A stretch of DNA of 12,913 bases, from NCBI GenBank assembly GCA_002399345.1, contig DHDL01000021.1, forward strand, positions 8,239-21,151, given 5' to 3'. Shown piece by piece: positions 12,184 through 12,913 of the stretch. The notes under the pieces were generated by a model that made no database searches, was not told the origin of the DNA, and saw nothing but the letters and a program-made list of their open reading frames with translations. This DNA is from Thermoanaerobacterales bacterium UBA4877. Lineage in GTDB: Bacteria; Bacillota; Thermoanaerobacteria; Thermoanaerobacterales; UBA4877. Each line of letters opens with the position of its first letter. Position 1 is the stretch's first letter. The position numbers were made by a program, and so were the translations under genes.

Positions 12184-12913
12184 ATGAAGGGAACTGTTGT
12201 ATCAACATGGATATCCACAATGAAGGGAATCTATGGTGATGATACAGTCATAGATGTTATGAAGCGGCAGGGCATGGATCCGGATAAGATAATTGGCCCT
12301 TTGGATGACATCGATGATAATGCCACTAAGGAGCTGATTGCCGGTGTGGCGAAAAAGTCGGGGAAGACGCCCGAGGCTTTATGGAGGGAAATCGGCAGGC
12401 ATAATATTAAGACATTTAGCAAATGGTTTCCATCTTACTTTGAGAGAAAGAGCCTTAAGGGTTTTCTTATGATGATGGATGATGTACATAGTCAGATGAC
12501 CAGGTTTATAAAAGGAGCCAGGCCGCCCCGCCTTTACGCCAGGGAGCTGGATCCTTACTGCATTGAGATGAAATATGTGTCCAAAAGAGGTATGTATGAT
12601 TATTTTCTCGGCCTGTTGGAAGGGGCAGGGGAGTTTTTTAATGAGAAGCTGGATATAAAAGAGATAGCCAGGGGCAATGAAGCGGATGGCAGCAAGAGCA
12701 TGACCGTTGCCATTAAGTTTGGCAGGGTTATAAATGCTAATAAAGTTTATGGATTAAATAAGGCGCTTACACTGGGCGGGATTTTAAAAAGTATACCGCT
12801 GCGTACAGGTGTTTATACTGGTATAATTACATTGATAGTAGGAATTATTACGGGCATGCCGGTAATGGGATATGTTGCATCCGGCATTGTCGCTTTTGCC
12901 GTGTCGTTCGTCG
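12184..12913 (+). CDS. H-NOX heme O2-sensor protein with membrane segments, partial (probable chemoreceptor)
   Basis: The frame is open to the window edge (243 residues seen), so the 3' end is missing. Residues 1-180 form an H-NOX (heme nitric oxide/oxygen binding) domain nearly collinear with the O2-binding H-NOX of Caldanaerobacter (Thermoanaerobacter) tengcongensis. The proximal heme ligand is His102 (DDVHSQ), and Y-x-S-x-R (Tyr131, Ser133, Arg135) holds the heme propionates. Pro115 is present, and the distal pocket has Trp9, Asn74 and Tyr140, the trio that stabilises bound O2. After residue 196 come two hydrophobic segments (about 206-223 and 226-243), which suggests a membrane hairpin before a signalling domain. 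In the tengcongensis protein that domain is a methyl-accepting chemotaxis domain; here it is beyond the window. AAGGAGAAGGGGG precedes the ATG. Confidence 0.93.
   Translation, partial: MKGTVVSTWISTMKGIYGDDTVIDVMKRQGMDPDKIIGPLDDIDDNATKELIAGVAKKSGKTPEALWREIGRHNIKTFSKWFPSYFERKSLKGFLMMMDDVHSQMTRFIKGARPPRLYARELDPYCIEMKYVSKRGMYDYFLGLLEGAGEFFNEKLDIKEIARGNEADGSKSMTVAIKFGRVINANKVYGLNKALTLGGILKSIPLRTGVYTGIITLIVGIITGMPVMGYVASGIVAFAVSFV

Noticed and set aside
12051..12239. Small plus-strand open frame between the ferritin-like and H-NOX genes
   Set aside because: It starts inside the ferritin-like gene and its terminator, overlaps the H-NOX start, has no ribosome binding site and resembles no family I know.

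Overview
The window looks like chromosomal DNA from an anaerobic, endospore-forming member of the Clostridia, possibly a thermophile. Four things suggest this. The block rpsF-ssb-rpsR ... DUF2232(YybS)-gdpP-rplI-dnaB, with a yyaC-type sporulation gene nearby, follows the oriC-proximal order familiar from Bacillus/Clostridia. There is a YedF/DUF3343 selenium-sulfur pair. Ribosome binding sites are strong, AGG/ATA codons are frequent and UUG/GUG starts occur. The H-NOX gene at the right end is very close to the O2-binding H-NOX of the thermophilic anaerobe Caldanaerobacter (Thermoanaerobacter) tengcongensis. I cannot name the species.

Layout: (1) 1-300 holds the 3' end of a YfcC/DcuC-type carrier and its terminator. 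(2) 335-1040 is a Crp/Fnr-type regulator behind an extended -10 promoter; its tail overlaps the convergent yyaC-like gene (996-1583, minus strand). (3) 1648-4302 is a tight plus-strand run: a membrane-anchored beta-propeller protein, a CvpA-family membrane protein, YedF, DUF3343 and DUF951. The first three are linked by two ATGA overlaps. (4) 4283-5431 is the rpsF-ssb-rpsR operon, with its own good sigma-A-type promoter, a leader that fits the S6:S18 autoregulatory motif, and a hairpin terminator after rpsR. (5) 5451-10834 contains a MazG-like protein, DUF2232, the c-di-AMP phosphodiesterase GdpP, ribosomal protein L9 and the replicative helicase DnaB. DnaB carries an in-frame 136-residue mini-intein. 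(6) 10841-11512 is a second, distinct Crp/Fnr-type regulator. (7) 11520-12913 holds a ferritin-like diiron protein, whose ribosome binding site sits in a C-run/G-run hairpin, followed by an H-NOX domain protein with membrane segments that runs off the window.

Functionally the centre is housekeeping: ribosome assembly, single-strand binding, replicative helicase and c-di-AMP turnover. The right edge looks like an oxygen-handling neighbourhood in an anaerobe: a non-cAMP-type Crp/Fnr regulator, a diiron ferritin-like protein and an O2-type heme sensor that is probably the front end of a chemoreceptor. The most notable items are the H-NOX pocket, the minimal DnaB intein, the probable AUU start of the DUF2232 gene, and the S6:S18 leader. 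I saw no CRISPR array, rRNA, tRNA or insertion sequence, and no stretch over 300 bases without a gene.
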